Shown in pieces: positions 1 through 11,370 of a DNA stretch of 64,000 nucleotides (the stretch's first letter is position 1; each line of letters begins with the position of its first letter). Both the position numbers and the translations under genes were made by a program. Under the pieces are notes generated by a model. That model worked only from the letters and a program-made list of their open reading frames with translations, did not search any database and had not been told where the DNA came from. The DNA is from Paracoccaceae bacterium. GTDB taxonomy: Bacteria > Pseudomonadota > Alphaproteobacteria > Rhodobacterales > Rhodobacteraceae. Location: positions 1 to 64,000 of the forward strand of contig JASBTX010000007.1 of assembly GCA_030148225.1 (NCBI GenBank), read 5' to 3'.

Positions 1-230
1 CCCGGCGCGATCATCTTGCGGTGAGTGAAGCGGACCGAATGCAGGGGACCCTCGATCTCCTCCTGCCAGAACTCGATGAACTTGAACAGGCGCGGATAGT
101 CCGGCGCCAGATCGTAATCCTGCCACAGATAGGAATTCAGGACGCGCTGGTGATCGGGCATGCGATAGAAGAATTCCGCCGTCGTCAGCCCGTAGCCACG
201 CAGCATCAATTCGGTCTCGCTGTGTGTCAT
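1..230 (-). CDS. usg: Usg family protein (3' end cut by window edge)
   Basis: The minus strand reads from an ATG at 230 through 76 codons to the window edge without a stop. The translation includes LRGYGLTTAEFFYRMPDH, then QDYDLAPDYPRL and a later GPLHSVRFTHRKM. This matches the small alphaproteobacterial Usg family, named for a gene once found beside a tryptophan gene; its biochemical role is not established. The family is about 85-95 residues long, so only a few C-terminal residues should be missing. An AGGAT sequence a few bases before the ATG supports the start. It is divergent from gyrA with a 215-base gap. Confidence 0.85.
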   Translation of the reverse strand, partial: MTHSETELMLRGYGLTTAEFFYRMPDHQRVLNSYLWQDYDLAPDYPRLFKFIEFWQEEIEGPLHSVRFTHRKMIAP

Positions 231-370
231 GGCGATCCTCGTTGTGAAGGTCGATGAGTGAATCATGCCATGAACGAATTTATTTTCAATAAAAACAGTA
301 CTTTGGCACTCATTGGCCACGACTGCTGCCAGTTGTCCGCGGGACCTGTCCACGGATCGGCCCGCAGCCA

Positions 371-400
371 TTGCACCCTACAACTTGCATCGGCTATAGT
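371..400 (+). promoter_or_regulatory. Probable sigma-70 promoter of gyrA
   Basis: TTGCAC at 371-376 and TATAGT at 395-400 are separated by 18 bases. Transcription would start near 407, about 40 bases before the gyrA start codon. The rest of the 231-445 gap shows no other clear feature. Seen by pattern only. Confidence 0.5.
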
Positions 401-445
401 GCCGGCGACCAGATATAGCGGGTTTCAGCAGAAAGTCGGTTCGAC

Positions 446-3169
<2,724 letters not shown>

Positions 3170-3240
3170 ACGCGGCAGGACCTTGCGCCCGCGCCGCGGG
3201 ACCCCTTCCCTTGGCTGGAAAAAGCGCCTAAATCGCGCCC

Positions 3241-4578
3241 ATGACCGAGACATTGCATATCATCGGCGGCGGCATGGCGGGATCCGAGGCCGCGTGGCAG
3301 GCGGCGCAGGCCGGCCTGTCCGTCGTGATCCACGAGATGCGGCCGGCCACCGGGACCTTCGCCCACAAGACGGGCGATCTCGCCGAAATGGTCTGCTCCA
3401 ACTCCTTCCGCTCGGACGACGACGAACAGAACGCCGTCGGGCTGCTGCACTGGGAGATGCGCGCGGCCGGCGGGCTCATCATGGAGATGGCCGACGCCCA
3501 CCGCCTGCCGGCGGGCGGCGCGCTGGCGGTCGACCGCGAGGCCTTCGCCCGGGCCGTCACCGAGCGGCTGCGCAGCCACCCGCGCGTATCGCTCAGCGCC
3601 GGCGAAATCACCGACCTGCCCGACAGCGGCCACTGGATCATCGCCACCGGACCGCTGACGTCGGGGCCGCTGGCGCAGGCGATCCAGGCCGAGACCGGCG
3701 CCGAAAGCCTGGCCTTCTTCGATGCGATCGCCCCCATCGTCTATGCCGAGACGATCGACATGGACATCGCCTGGCGCCAGTCGCGCTATGACAAGGGCGA
3801 GACCGAGGAAGAGCGCACGGCCTACATCAATTGCCCGCTCGACCGCGCGCAATATGAGGCCTTCATCGACGCGCTGCTGGCGGCCGACAAGACCACCTTC
3901 CACGAAGGCGAGACCGCCGGCTATTTCGACGGCTGCCTGCCGATCGAGGTGATGGCCGAGCGCGGACGGGAGACCCCGCGCCACGGGCCGATGAAGCCGG
4001 TCGGGCTGACCAATGCGCATGATCCGGAAAACAAGCCCTATGCCGTCGTGCAACTGCGCCGCGACAATGCGCTGGGGACATTGTTCAATATCGTCGGATT
4101 TCAGACCAAGATGAAATACGGCGCTCAGGCCGATGTTCTGCGGATGATCCCGGGGCTGGAACAGGCGGTCTTTGCCCGGCTGGGCGGCATTCATCGCAAC
4201 ACGTTTCTGAATTCGCCGACGCTGCTGGATGAACAGATGCGGCTGAAGTCGCGCCCGCATATCAGGTTCGCCGGTCAGATCACCGGGGTCGAAGGCTATG
4301 TCGAAAGTGCCGCAATGGGGCTGTTGGCGGGCCGCATGGCCGCCGCCGAGATGGGCGGCACCCCCCTGCCCCAGCCGCCCGCGGAAACCGCGATGGGCGC
4401 GCTGATCAGCCACATCACGGGTGGGGCCGATGCCAAGACATTTCAGCCGATGAACGTGAATTTCGGCCTTTTCCCGCCCATCGACGCCAAAGGCGGGCGC
4501 CGGAACCGCAAGGATCGCTATCAGGCCTATACCGCCCGCGCCAAAACGGCATGGCAGGGCTGGCTGGATCGGTGCTGA
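3241..4578 (+). CDS. trmFO: Methylenetetrahydrofolate--tRNA-(uracil-5-)-methyltransferase TrmFO
   Basis: This FAD- and folate-dependent enzyme forms 5-methyluridine at position 54 of the tRNA T-loop. The 445-residue protein starts with the FAD-binding glycine motif [10 protein letters not shown] (residues 7-16). The family motif MVCSNSFRS places a conserved cysteine at residue 52, and YFDGCLPIE places the second conserved cysteine near 232. The C-terminal [13 protein letters not shown] stretch is also typical of the family. Length is normal. It follows gyrA in the same direction and no terminator is visible between them. Confidence 0.96.
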   Translation: MTETLHIIGGGMAGSEAAWQAAQAGLSVVIHEMRPATGTFAHKTGDLAEMVCSNSFRSDDDEQNAVGLLHWEMRAAGGLIMEMADAHRLPAGGALAVDREAFARAVTERLRSHPRVSLSAGEITDLPDSGHWIIATGPLTSGPLAQAIQAETGAESLAFFDAIAPIVYAETIDMDIAWRQSRYDKGETEEERTAYINCPLDRAQYEAFIDALLAADKTTFHEGETAGYFDGCLPIEVMAERGRETPRHGPMKPVGLTNAHDPENKPYAVVQLRRDNALGTLFNIVGFQTKMKYGAQADVLRMIPGLEQAVFARLGGIHRNTFLNSPTLLDEQMRLKSRPHIRFAGQITGVEGYVESAAMGLLAGRMAAAEMGGTPLPQPPAETAMGALISHITGGADAKTFQPMNVNFGLFPPIDAKGGRRNRKDRYQAYTARAKTAWQGWLDRC

Positions 4579-4622
4579 AACAGGGCTTTACCGGAATTCC
4601 CGCCCGCTGTTAGGGTGGGACC

Positions 4623-5240
4623 ATGTCAGATCATTTCCCCAAGGATACCTGGGCCCCGAAATCGGTGGAAGAGACGCAGGCGCTCTATCGCGAATGGGCC
4701 GTGAATTACGATGATGACGTGACGGCCTCGGGCTATGTCACGCCCGAACGGATCGCGGCGGCGCTGCGGGATGTGATGCCGGATCAGAGCGTGCCGATCC
4801 TTGATTTCGGTTGCGGCACGGGGCTGTCGGGTGTTGCGCTGGCCAATGCGGGTTTCGCGCTGGTGGACGGTGTCGATATCTCGCCCGAGATGCTGGCACA
4901 GGCGCAAGGGCGGGGCATTTATCGCAACGTCTGGCAGGGAAAGCCGGATCACTATGATGATGTCGCAAGGGGTGATTACGCCGCCATCGTCGCGGCGGGC
5001 GTGATCAGCGCCGGTGCCGCGCCGGCCAGCACGCTGGCCCCCCTGACCCGAACCCTGACGCCCGGCGGGCTGATCGCGTTTTCTTATAATAACGTCACGC
5101 TGGAGCGGCCCGAATATCTGGATGCGGTCGACGCGCTGGTCGCGGGCGGCGAGGCGGAACAGATCTTCCGCGAGAGCGGGCCGCATCTGCCGGGCAAGGG
5201 TATGACTTCGGACGTGTTCATCCTGCGCCGTCTTGCATGA
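4623..5240 (+). CDS. Class I SAM-dependent methyltransferase, substrate unknown
   Basis: This is a compact 205-residue methyltransferase. The SAM-binding motif I is VPILDFGCGTGLSG at about residues 58-71, followed by the acidic loop VDGVDISPEML. A later GGLIAFSYNN strand fits motif IV-V of the class I Rossmann fold. No transmembrane segment or extra domain is visible, so it is probably cytosolic and acts on a small molecule or protein. Its stop codon lies 5 bases before the preferred gluQ start, so the two are likely co-transcribed. The substrate cannot be read from sequence. Confidence 0.85.
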   Translation: MSDHFPKDTWAPKSVEETQALYREWAVNYDDDVTASGYVTPERIAAALRDVMPDQSVPILDFGCGTGLSGVALANAGFALVDGVDISPEMLAQAQGRGIYRNVWQGKPDHYDDVARGDYAAIVAAGVISAGAAPASTLAPLTRTLTPGGLIAFSYNNVTLERPEYLDAVDALVAGGEAEQIFRESGPHLPGKGMTSDVFILRRLA

Positions 5241-5244
5241 GCGG

Positions 5245-6090
5245 ATGATCACGCGGTTCGCGCCGTCGCCGACGGGGCCGCTGCATCTGGGCCACGCCTA
5301 TTCCGCCATGCTCGCCCATGACCGTGCCCGCGCTGCAGGCGGCAGGTTTCTGTTGCGGATCGAGGATACCGACCGCGCCCGTTCGCGCCCCGAGTGGGAG
5401 GCACTGATTTTCGAGGATCTGCGCTGGCTGGGGCTGGACTGGCCCGAGCCGGTATTGCGCCAGTCGGAACATGGCGAACGATATGCCGGGGCGCTGGCCC
5501 GGCTGGATGCGCTGGGTCTGATCTATCCCTGCACCTGCAGCCGCGCCGATATTCGCGCCGCGCTGTCTGCCCCGCAGGAAGGCGACGCACCGCTGACCTA
5601 TCCCGGCACCTGCCGCCACCGAACGATGGACCGGGCGGAACCGGGCGATGCGATCCGGCTGAACCTGCCGCTGGCGCTGGCGCATCTGGACGGTCGCCCG
5701 CTCTGGTTTCAGGAATTAGGGGGCGCGCATGCGGGCAAGCATGAGATACCGGGCGATCCGTCTGTCTGGGCGGAGGGCGATCCGGTGTTGCAGCGCCGGG
5801 GCACGGGTGATTTTGCCTATCTTCTGGCCGCCGTCGTCGATGACGGGTATCAGGGCATCACGGATGTGATCCGGGGGCTCGACCTCTTTGATTTTACGCC
5901 GCTTCAGGTGCTGCTTTTTCACCTGTTGTCGCTGCCGGTGCCCCGGTTTTATCACCACAGGCTTGTTCGTGATGATCAGGGCAAGCGGCTGGCCAAACGC
6001 GATGATGCCCGCGCCATCCGGCGCTATCGCGCAGAGGGGATGACACCCGATGCGCTGCGCCGCCTGCTGGAACTGCCCGCCGCGATCTGA
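5245..6090 (+). CDS. gluQ: Glutamyl-Q tRNA(Asp) synthetase
   Basis: This glutamyl-tRNA synthetase paralogue lacks the anticodon-binding domain and attaches glutamate to queuosine in tRNA-Asp. The 281-residue protein has the class I signature HLGH (residues 14-17) and the KMSKS-like loop KRLAKRD near residue 248. The zinc site typical of GluQ-RS is complete: C96-x-C98, then Y119 and C123. I chose the ATG at 5245 because the domain begins immediately (MITRFAPSPTGPLHLGH). A TTG at 5233 in the same frame overlaps the previous stop and is a less likely alternative. Confidence 0.94.
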   Translation: MITRFAPSPTGPLHLGHAYSAMLAHDRARAAGGRFLLRIEDTDRARSRPEWEALIFEDLRWLGLDWPEPVLRQSEHGERYAGALARLDALGLIYPCTCSRADIRAALSAPQEGDAPLTYPGTCRHRTMDRAEPGDAIRLNLPLALAHLDGRPLWFQELGGAHAGKHEIPGDPSVWAEGDPVLQRRGTGDFAYLLAAVVDDGYQGITDVIRGLDLFDFTPLQVLLFHLLSLPVPRFYHHRLVRDDQGKRLAKRDDARAIRRYRAEGMTPDALRRLLELPAAI

Positions 6091-6121
6091 GCGGCGCAGA
6101 CGCCGTATAAGACTGCACCAT

Positions 6122-6156
6122 TTTACGGTGGGGCCGAAAATTTACGCTGTTTTACG
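6122..6156 (+). promoter_or_regulatory. Three TTTACG repeats upstream of the DUF1127 gene
   Basis: TTTACG occurs at 6122, 6141 and 6151, all in the same direction, in an AT-richer stretch 87-120 bases before the DUF1127 start. The last two copies are about one helical turn apart. They could be binding sites for an unknown regulator or part of a promoter. Pattern only; no known consensus is matched. Confidence 0.25.
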
Positions 6157-6242
6157 CATTAATTGCGCTTTGCGGCCCATGGGTCTGACGCCGCTTTGAC
6201 GCCGGGATGGGACAAGGGGACATCAAACAACAGGAGGTTCAC

Positions 6243-6467
6243 ATGTCCCGCACCGAAACGATTTCAATCGCATCCACCGCCCGCACCCGCCCTTCACAAG
6301 GCTTTGCCATCCTCAAAACGCTTATGATCTGGAATGCGGCGTGGCGCGAATATTACAGGTTGCAGCGGCTTGACCCGGCGGCGTTGCGCGACATGGGGAT
6401 CAGCGCGGCATCGCGCCGGTCCGTCACCGTATCCGAAATCGCCGCGCGCATGCGCACAGCGGCCTGA
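6243..6467 (+). CDS. DUF1127 domain small protein
   Basis: This 74-residue basic protein has the DUF1127 motif in its middle and C-terminal part: WNAAWREYYRLQRLDPAALRD followed by MGIS. A strong ribosome site, AGGAGG at 6232-6237, fixes the ATG at 6243 rather than the upstream in-frame ATG at 6207. DUF1127 proteins of Rhodobacter are small, stress-induced and arginine-rich; one (CcaF1) affects RNA maturation and turnover. A similar RNA-related role here is inference. It converges on the next gene with only two bases between the stop codons. Confidence 0.88.
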   Translation: MSRTETISIASTARTRPSQGFAILKTLMIWNAAWREYYRLQRLDPAALRDMGISAASRRSVTVSEIAARMRTAA

Positions 6468-6469
6468 AA

Positions 6470-8167
6470 CTACCCTTTCCATCCCGCCAGGCGCAGCCCG
6501 TCTATGATGATTTCCACATGTTCGGGCCGCGCGTAAGGGTAGGTCTGGCGCACATATTCCTCATCAAAATCGGGCTGCAATGCCAGTACCGTCTCAAGTG
6601 CCCGGGCCGCCTCTGCCGTTTCGCCGGCATGGCCCAGCGTGACCGCCACCCGCTGCAGCCCCCGGTTATATTCGGGTGCGATATCACGCAGCTGGCGCGC
6701 GGCCTCAACCGCCGCCTCCATGCGGCCGGCAAACAGCTCGCAGGTCGTGATGTCGCCCAGCGCCGCCGCCCGGTTCGGATAGTTGGGGTTCAGCTCGAAT
6801 ATGGCCCGCAGATGCCTGAGCGCCTCTTCCGGTTCACCCGTCCATTCCAGCGCGCAGCCGCATCCATGCCGTGCGTAGGGTGCCGACGGGTTCAGCCGTA
6901 CCGCCTCGAGCGCATGAAACCGGCCCGGGCCAAAGGCATGGGTGCCAAATATCATGGTCAGCGCCAGAATGGCCTGGCCTTCCCATTCTCTCGGATCGGC
7001 TGCAACCGCGCGCTCACCATTTTCATGAGCGCTGGCAAAGGCGGCATCGCGATCGGCGATCCATCCCTGCAGCCCACTCCGGAAATAATAGCGCGCCAGC
7101 CGCGCCCAGGCGCGGGCATAATCAGGCTCCAGCCTGACGGCCTCTTCCAGCAGCGGCAACTGCGCCCGGTTTGATTCGGGCGTCCCATAGCCTTCGCCGC
7201 CCAGCCGCTCCAACTCGTCTGTTTGCGCAACCAGATGCCAGGCGGCGATGTTTGCGGGGCGCTGGCGCACCACGCGCGCGGCCTCGGCCCGCCCGATCTC
7301 GGGGGCAACGCGCGCCACGACCGCGCGGCTGATCGCCTCCTGCATCTCGAAAATATCGGCCATCTGGCCGTCAAAGGCCTCGCTCCAGACCAGATGCCCC
7401 CGGTCGATCCCTGTCAGGCTGACCGAGACGCGTATCCTGTCACCCGCGCGCTGGATTGCGCCCGAGATCACGTAATCGGCGCAGACCGACCGCGCGATAT
7501 CCAGAAGATCGCCGTCACGGTCCGTCTTCCAGCCGATCGCCTCGGGCGCGATGACCGGGAAACCCCGCCAGAGCGAAAGCGAGGTACGCAGATCAATCAC
7601 CAGACCGGTCGCAAAGGACATGTCATCGGGTTCTGCACTCGCCGCGACAAACCCCATGATCAGGACCGATGGATTGTCAAAAATGTCATCCGCGGCAGCG
7701 TCGGAAGGCCCGGCGCTGCTGCCAACCGGATCGGTACTCGCCTGGGTTCCCGGTGCCGGATCGCCCGTCGCCGTCAGGCGCGCATGTTCCTGCCTGCGCC
7801 AGTCATCGAAGGGTTCGGATTTCAGATCGAGCCCATCCAGAAACTCCCCATCTGCCGGATCACCGAAATCACCTGCCAAAACGCCCTCGGCAAGGGAGAC
7901 ACAGCTCGTATCCGCCAGCAGAATCTCAGCGCCCTGCCCGCCCAGGGCCCGGCGCAGGCTGGACAATTCCTGCCTGAGCGAGGCGCGGGCCTGTTCCTCG
8001 GCCCGGTCGGGCCAGAGCGTGGCGGCCAGCCGGTCGCGCGAGAGCGACGCGCGCGGCGCCAGCGCCAGCATCGCCAGCATGGCCCGCGCGCGGCGGGAGC
8101 CAATTTTCACCACCTGTCCGTTCAGGCAGGCGCGAAACGGCCCAAATAGCGAAAGCGCAAGTTGCAT
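6470..8167 (-). CDS. OmpR/SARP-like winged-helix regulator with TolB-like and TPR regions
   Basis: This 565-residue protein starts with a winged-helix region of the BTAD/SARP type (about residues 1-100: SLFGPFRACLNGQVV, then RASLRQELSSLRRALG). A linker rich in Ala, Gly and Ser follows (about 130-160). Next is a FlgO/TolB-like region (about 165-290) with SVLIMGFVAAS and DYVISGAIQRAGDRIRVSVS, as in adenylate-cyclase-associated regulators. TPR helices fill about 310-560. No cyclase catalytic domain is present. Proteins of this layout are cytosolic transcriptional activators in Rhodobacterales, but their signals and targets are mostly unknown. No membrane segment is visible. Confidence 0.78.
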   Translation of the reverse strand: MQLALSLFGPFRACLNGQVVKIGSRRARAMLAMLALAPRASLSRDRLAATLWPDRAEEQARASLRQELSSLRRALGGQGAEILLADTSCVSLAEGVLAGDFGDPADGEFLDGLDLKSEPFDDWRRQEHARLTATGDPAPGTQASTDPVGSSAGPSDAAADDIFDNPSVLIMGFVAASAEPDDMSFATGLVIDLRTSLSLWRGFPVIAPEAIGWKTDRDGDLLDIARSVCADYVISGAIQRAGDRIRVSVSLTGIDRGHLVWSEAFDGQMADIFEMQEAISRAVVARVAPEIGRAEAARVVRQRPANIAAWHLVAQTDELERLGGEGYGTPESNRAQLPLLEEAVRLEPDYARAWARLARYYFRSGLQGWIADRDAAFASAHENGERAVAADPREWEGQAILALTMIFGTHAFGPGRFHALEAVRLNPSAPYARHGCGCALEWTGEPEEALRHLRAIFELNPNYPNRAAALGDITTCELFAGRMEAAVEAARQLRDIAPEYNRGLQRVAVTLGHAGETAEAARALETVLALQPDFDEEYVRQTYPYARPEHVEIIIDGLRLAGWKG

Positions 8168-8236
8168 CGCGCGAACGATGCCACGAAGGTTCTGTCAGGA
8201 AAAGGCCCACATTCTGGTCCGTTGGGCAAATAAGTC

Positions 8237-8620
8237 TCAGCCCGCGCCGCCCCCGGCGCTGGTTGTCATCGGCCCGAAGAGCTCTTGCTCACCCTCTTCG
8301 GCGATGGCCGTGAAAAAACAGCTGCGCCGGTTGGTGTGGCAGGCGGGGCCGGTCTGACGGACATGCACCAGCAGGCAATCCCGGTCACAATCGACCCGCA
8401 TCCCGACCAGTTCCTGTATATGGCCGCTTGTCTCGCCCTTGACCCAGAATTCCTGCCGCGACCGCGACCAATAGGTGACCCGTCCGCTTTGCAATGTGCG
8501 CCTGACAGCAGCGGCATTCATCCAGGCCAGCATCAGCACCTCACCGCTGGCATGATCCTGAGCGATGGCGGGAATCAGCCCGCGTTCATCAAATTTGAGG
8601 CTGTCGGGATCGAATTTCAT
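8237..8620 (-). CDS. hisI: Phosphoribosyl-AMP cyclohydrolase
   Basis: This enzyme opens the purine ring of phosphoribosyl-AMP, the third step of histidine synthesis. The 127-residue protein has the family core VLMLAWMNAAAV, the YWSRSRQEFWVKGETSGH block, and the metal-binding VDCDRDCLLV plus GPACHTNRRSCFF cysteines. It is a stand-alone HisI without the HisE pyrophosphohydrolase domain, usual in alphaproteobacteria. GGAGG eight bases before the ATG at 8620 decides the start over an upstream in-frame ATG at 8713. It is divergent from the Fe-S scaffold-like gene. Confidence 0.95.
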   Translation of the reverse strand: MKFDPDSLKFDERGLIPAIAQDHASGEVLMLAWMNAAAVRRTLQSGRVTYWSRSRQEFWVKGETSGHIQELVGMRVDCDRDCLLVHVRQTGPACHTNRRSCFFTAIAEEGEQELFGPMTTSAGGGAG

Positions 8621-8633
8621 CGCCCGCCCTCCT

Positions 8634-8661
8634 TTGCTTTTGCGCCTTGTCGCCCTATCTA
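8634..8661 (+). promoter_or_regulatory. Possible promoter of the Fe-S scaffold-like gene
   Basis: TTGCTT at 8634-8639 and TATCTA at 8656-8661 are 16 bases apart in the 67-base gap between divergent hisI and the Fe-S scaffold-like gene. The start codon follows 27 bases later. Pattern only. Confidence 0.35.
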
Positions 8662-8687
8662 GGGGCCAATTGCCCGAAAGGACAGAC

Positions 8688-9185
8688 ATGTCATCCGACA
8701 GCGACCTGATCAAGCTCTACTCGGCGCGCATCCTTGCGCTGGCAGCAGATATTCCGCTGACCGAACGTCTTGCTGATCCGGACGCCACGGTGCGCAAACG
8801 CTCGCCGCTCTGCGGTTCGACGGTCACCGTGGATATCCGCATGCAGGACGGGCGGATTGCCGCGTTCGGTCAGGAGGTGCGGGCCTGCGCGCTGGGGCAG
8901 GCGTCGGCGGCACTCTTTGCGCGCCATGTCATCGGCATGTCGGGGGCCGACATCCTCGGCCTGCGCGACCAGTTGTCCGCGATGCTGCGTGCCAACGGGC
9001 CGGTGCCCCCGCCGCCTTTCGACGGCTACCGGGTGCTGGAGCCAGCACGTGATTTCAGGAACCGCCACGATTCGATCATGCTGGTGGTCAACGCCACGCT
9101 CGAAGCGGTCGATCAGCTGCGCCTCAGCGACGCGGGCAGCACCTCTTCGGAAGGCCAGTCCCCGGACAAGAGCGCCTGCTCGTAA
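8688..9185 (+). CDS. IscU/NifU-like iron-sulfur scaffold family protein
   Basis: This 165-residue protein has the N-terminal fold of IscU/SufU scaffolds, which assemble Fe-S clusters before transfer to apoproteins. Two conserved cysteines are visible, C42 in SPLCGSTV and C67 in RACALGQAS. The third cluster-ligand position, normally a Cys in an R-x-x-C motif near the C-terminus, reads RNRHDSIM and lacks Cys. The only other Cys is the penultimate residue, in a tail (after about residue 146) lying inside the overlap with the convergent phosphoesterase gene. It may be an accessory scaffold rather than a full cluster builder. ATG at 8688 has a GAAAGGA ribosome site. Confidence 0.75.
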   Translation: MSSDSDLIKLYSARILALAADIPLTERLADPDATVRKRSPLCGSTVTVDIRMQDGRIAAFGQEVRACALGQASAALFARHVIGMSGADILGLRDQLSAMLRANGPVPPPPFDGYRVLEPARDFRNRHDSIMLVVNATLEAVDQLRLSDAGSTSSEGQSPDKSACS

Positions 9186-9910
9186 CCTTCGGTCAGCCCG
9201 ACATCGATCATGCGCCGGGCGGCTGCCCGCGCATCATAATCCAGACTGACAATATCCGGGCCGAAATCCTCGAGCCTTAGGTAATGCGTATTGCGGCTGC
9301 CCCGGTTGGGCGGCATGCCAATCACCCCGGCATTGATCCACTCGACATCCCCGACCTGCCTGCGAAACGGCAGGCCCGAATGCCCGGCAATCACCCTGTC
9401 GACCCGGCCCACCAGATCATGGATGAGGGCAATCTCCTCGTGAAAGACGGCGCTGGGGCTGACCGGCCAGATGAAACGGCTGATATCGCTGACACCGCCA
9501 TGCAGCACGATATGGCGCAGACCCTGATGGCGGAACGTCACCAGATCGGGCAGCGCGCGCATCCAGCGACGCGCCGGTGCGTCCATCCGACTGCGCGCAT
9601 GGGCATACCAGCCACGGGCCAGGATATCGCAGGTGCTGCCCGGTTCAAAACCGCAGCCGCAATCATCCGCGCCCTCTCCCAGCTGCTTTTCGCAATTGCC
9701 CGCAACCACCGTCCCGCCCGCGCGCCGGATCAGCGCCAGCGTGGCAACCGGATCGCCGCAATAGGCGATCACATCCCCGGTACAGATGCGGTTTTCGGGC
9801 GCGATATCGGCGTTTTCCGACAAGAGCGCCTCGCTCGCCTGCAGGTTGGAATAGGGTCCGCCATAGACCAGAACCGGCCCCGAGAGCTCTCCCAAATCCT
9901 CGATCTTCAT
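9113..9910 (-). CDS. Metallophosphoesterase-like protein
   Basis: This 265-residue protein resembles the YfcE/diadenosine-tetraphosphatase side of calcineurin-like phosphoesterases. Visible metal-site motifs are GDVIAYCGDP, GNCEKQL (the GNHE position has Cys in place of His), HGGVSD and AGHSGLPF with WINAGVIGMP. The first D-x-H site is replaced by VYGGPYSN, where Tyr-Gly-Gly-Pro takes the usual position, so the metal site may be altered. Substrate unknown. Its 3' end overlaps the convergent Fe-S scaffold-like gene by 73 bases. Confidence 0.78.
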   Translation of the reverse strand: MKIEDLGELSGPVLVYGGPYSNLQASEALLSENADIAPENRICTGDVIAYCGDPVATLALIRRAGGTVVAGNCEKQLGEGADDCGCGFEPGSTCDILARGWYAHARSRMDAPARRWMRALPDLVTFRHQGLRHIVLHGGVSDISRFIWPVSPSAVFHEEIALIHDLVGRVDRVIAGHSGLPFRRQVGDVEWINAGVIGMPPNRGSRNTHYLRLEDFGPDIVSLDYDARAAARRMIDVGLTEGYEQALLSGDWPSEEVLPASLRRS

Positions 9911-9983
9911 TCGCCGATCCCTTGAACGCCTGATGCTTCGTGCCCATAAGTGGGATCAAACCCTTCACGGAACAAGCCGGTAA

Positions 9984-11288
9984 ATGACCTTGGACACGAT
10001 ATTCGACAACGCCTTCTGGGTGACCAGCGCCGCCATTCTGGCGCTTCTGGTGCTTTCGGCCTTTTTCTCGGGCTCGGAAACCGCACTGACCGCCGCCTCG
10101 CGCGGCAAGCTGCGTGCGGCTGCCGACAAGGGCTCAGGCGGAGCAATCCGGGCGCTGCGCATCACTGAAGACAGCGAGCGGCTGATCGGCTCGGTTCTCC
10201 TGGGCAACAACCTCGTCAATATCCTCGCCACCTCACTGGCGACCGCGCTTTTCACCCGCGCCTTCGGCGAAAGCGGCGTCGCGCTGGCCACGCTTGTGAT
10301 GACACTTCTGGTGCTGATCTTTGCCGAGGTGCTGCCTAAGACCTATGCCATCACCAATGCCGAAACCGCCGCGGCGCTGGTCTCGCGGCCGATCGCGATT
10401 GCGGTGGCGCTTTTTGCGCCGGTCGTGGCGGCGGTGCGGCTTCTGGTGCGGGGCGTGCTCCGCCTTTTCGGGGTGCGCGCCGATCCCGACAGCAATATCC
10501 TTGCCGTCCGTGACGAGATTGCCGGCGCGCTTCAGCTTGGCCATTCCGAAGGCGTGGTCGAAAAAGAGGATCGTGACCGCATCCTCGGCGCGCTCGATCT
10601 CGCCGACCGCACGGTCGAAGAGATCATGCTCCACCGTTCCCAGATCGAAATGATCAATCTCGACGATCCGCAGGACGCCATACTCAGCCAGGCGCTGCAG
10701 TCACGCTATACCCGCCTGCCCACCTACAAGGACGATCCCGAGAATATCGTCGGCGTGGTGCATGCCAAGGACCTTTTGCGCGCGGTCGACGGGCTGATCC
10801 GCAAATCTGACAACGCCGCCGAGGCGCTGACCCGGCTGAATGTCAGCGACGTGGCCATGGCGCCCTATTTCGTGCCCGAAACCACGACGCTTGACGATCA
10901 GATGCGCGAATTTCTGAAACGCCGGGCCCATTTCGCCCTCGTGGTGGATGAATATGGCGCGCTTCAGGGGCTGATCACGCTCGAGGATATCCTCGAGGAA
11001 ATCGTGGGCGAGATCACCGACGAGTTCGACGAAGAGGAAGACCAGACACTGGAACGCGCCGATGACGGCAGCTTCCTGATCGACGGCGCCATGACGATCC
11101 GCGACCTCAACCGCTCGCGCGACTGGCAGCTCCCCGATGACGAAGCCAATACCGTCGCCGGCCTCGTCATCCACGAGGCGCAGATGATCCCGCTCGAGGG
11201 TCAGGTCTTCAGCTTTCACGGCTTCCGCTTCGAAGTAGTGGAACGCAGCAATAACCGCCTCGTCCAACTCAAGATCCGCAAACTCTGA
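9984..11288 (+). CDS. CNNM/CorC-type (HlyC/CorC family) membrane protein with CBS pair
   Basis: This 434-residue protein has an N-terminal CNNM (DUF21) membrane domain with about four hydrophobic segments (residues 10-180). A tandem CBS pair follows (about 200-335, with TRLPTYKDDPENIVGVVHAKDL and FALVVDEYGALQGLITLEDILEEIVGEI read in pieces), then a C-terminal transporter-associated domain (about 345-430). The family is linked to magnesium and cobalt efflux and was first annotated as hemolysin, a misleading name. Adenosine nucleotides usually bind the CBS pair. Repeat copy A follows directly after its stop codon. Confidence 0.92.
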   Translation: MTLDTIFDNAFWVTSAAILALLVLSAFFSGSETALTAASRGKLRAAADKGSGGAIRALRITEDSERLIGSVLLGNNLVNILATSLATALFTRAFGESGVALATLVMTLLVLIFAEVLPKTYAITNAETAAALVSRPIAIAVALFAPVVAAVRLLVRGVLRLFGVRADPDSNILAVRDEIAGALQLGHSEGVVEKEDRDRILGALDLADRTVEEIMLHRSQIEMINLDDPQDAILSQALQSRYTRLPTYKDDPENIVGVVHAKDLLRAVDGLIRKSDNAAEALTRLNVSDVAMAPYFVPETTTLDDQMREFLKRRAHFALVVDEYGALQGLITLEDILEEIVGEITDEFDEEEDQTLERADDGSFLIDGAMTIRDLNRSRDWQLPDDEANTVAGLVIHEAQMIPLEGQVFSFHGFRFEVVERSNNRLVQLKIRKL

Positions 11289-11293
11289 TCAGC

Positions 11294-11360
11294 TTCATTG
11301 TTCGGCAAAATACCTCGGGGGTGAGGGCCGGGAACCGGCCCGAGGGGGCGGCGCCCCCTG
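11294..11360. repeat. Intergenic repeat copy A at a convergent junction
   Basis: The 82-base gap between two convergent genes contains TTCATTGTTC (11294-11303), AATACCT (11309-11315), then two hairpins: GGGCCGG/CCGGCCC with a 3-base loop (11325-11341) and AGGGGGC/GCCCCCT with a 3-base loop (11343-11359). The same order of elements recurs near 14.0, 24.1 and 34.7 kb, each time between convergent genes. The hairpins could act as bidirectional transcription terminators. Confidence 0.8.
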
Positions 11361-11370
11361 CCCCGACCGG

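Noticed and set aside
4590-4622. Imperfect CCCGCCC/GGGTGGG stem before the methyltransferase gene
   Set aside because: It directly abuts the start codon, has a 7-base loop and no T-run, so it is not a convincing terminator or riboswitch.
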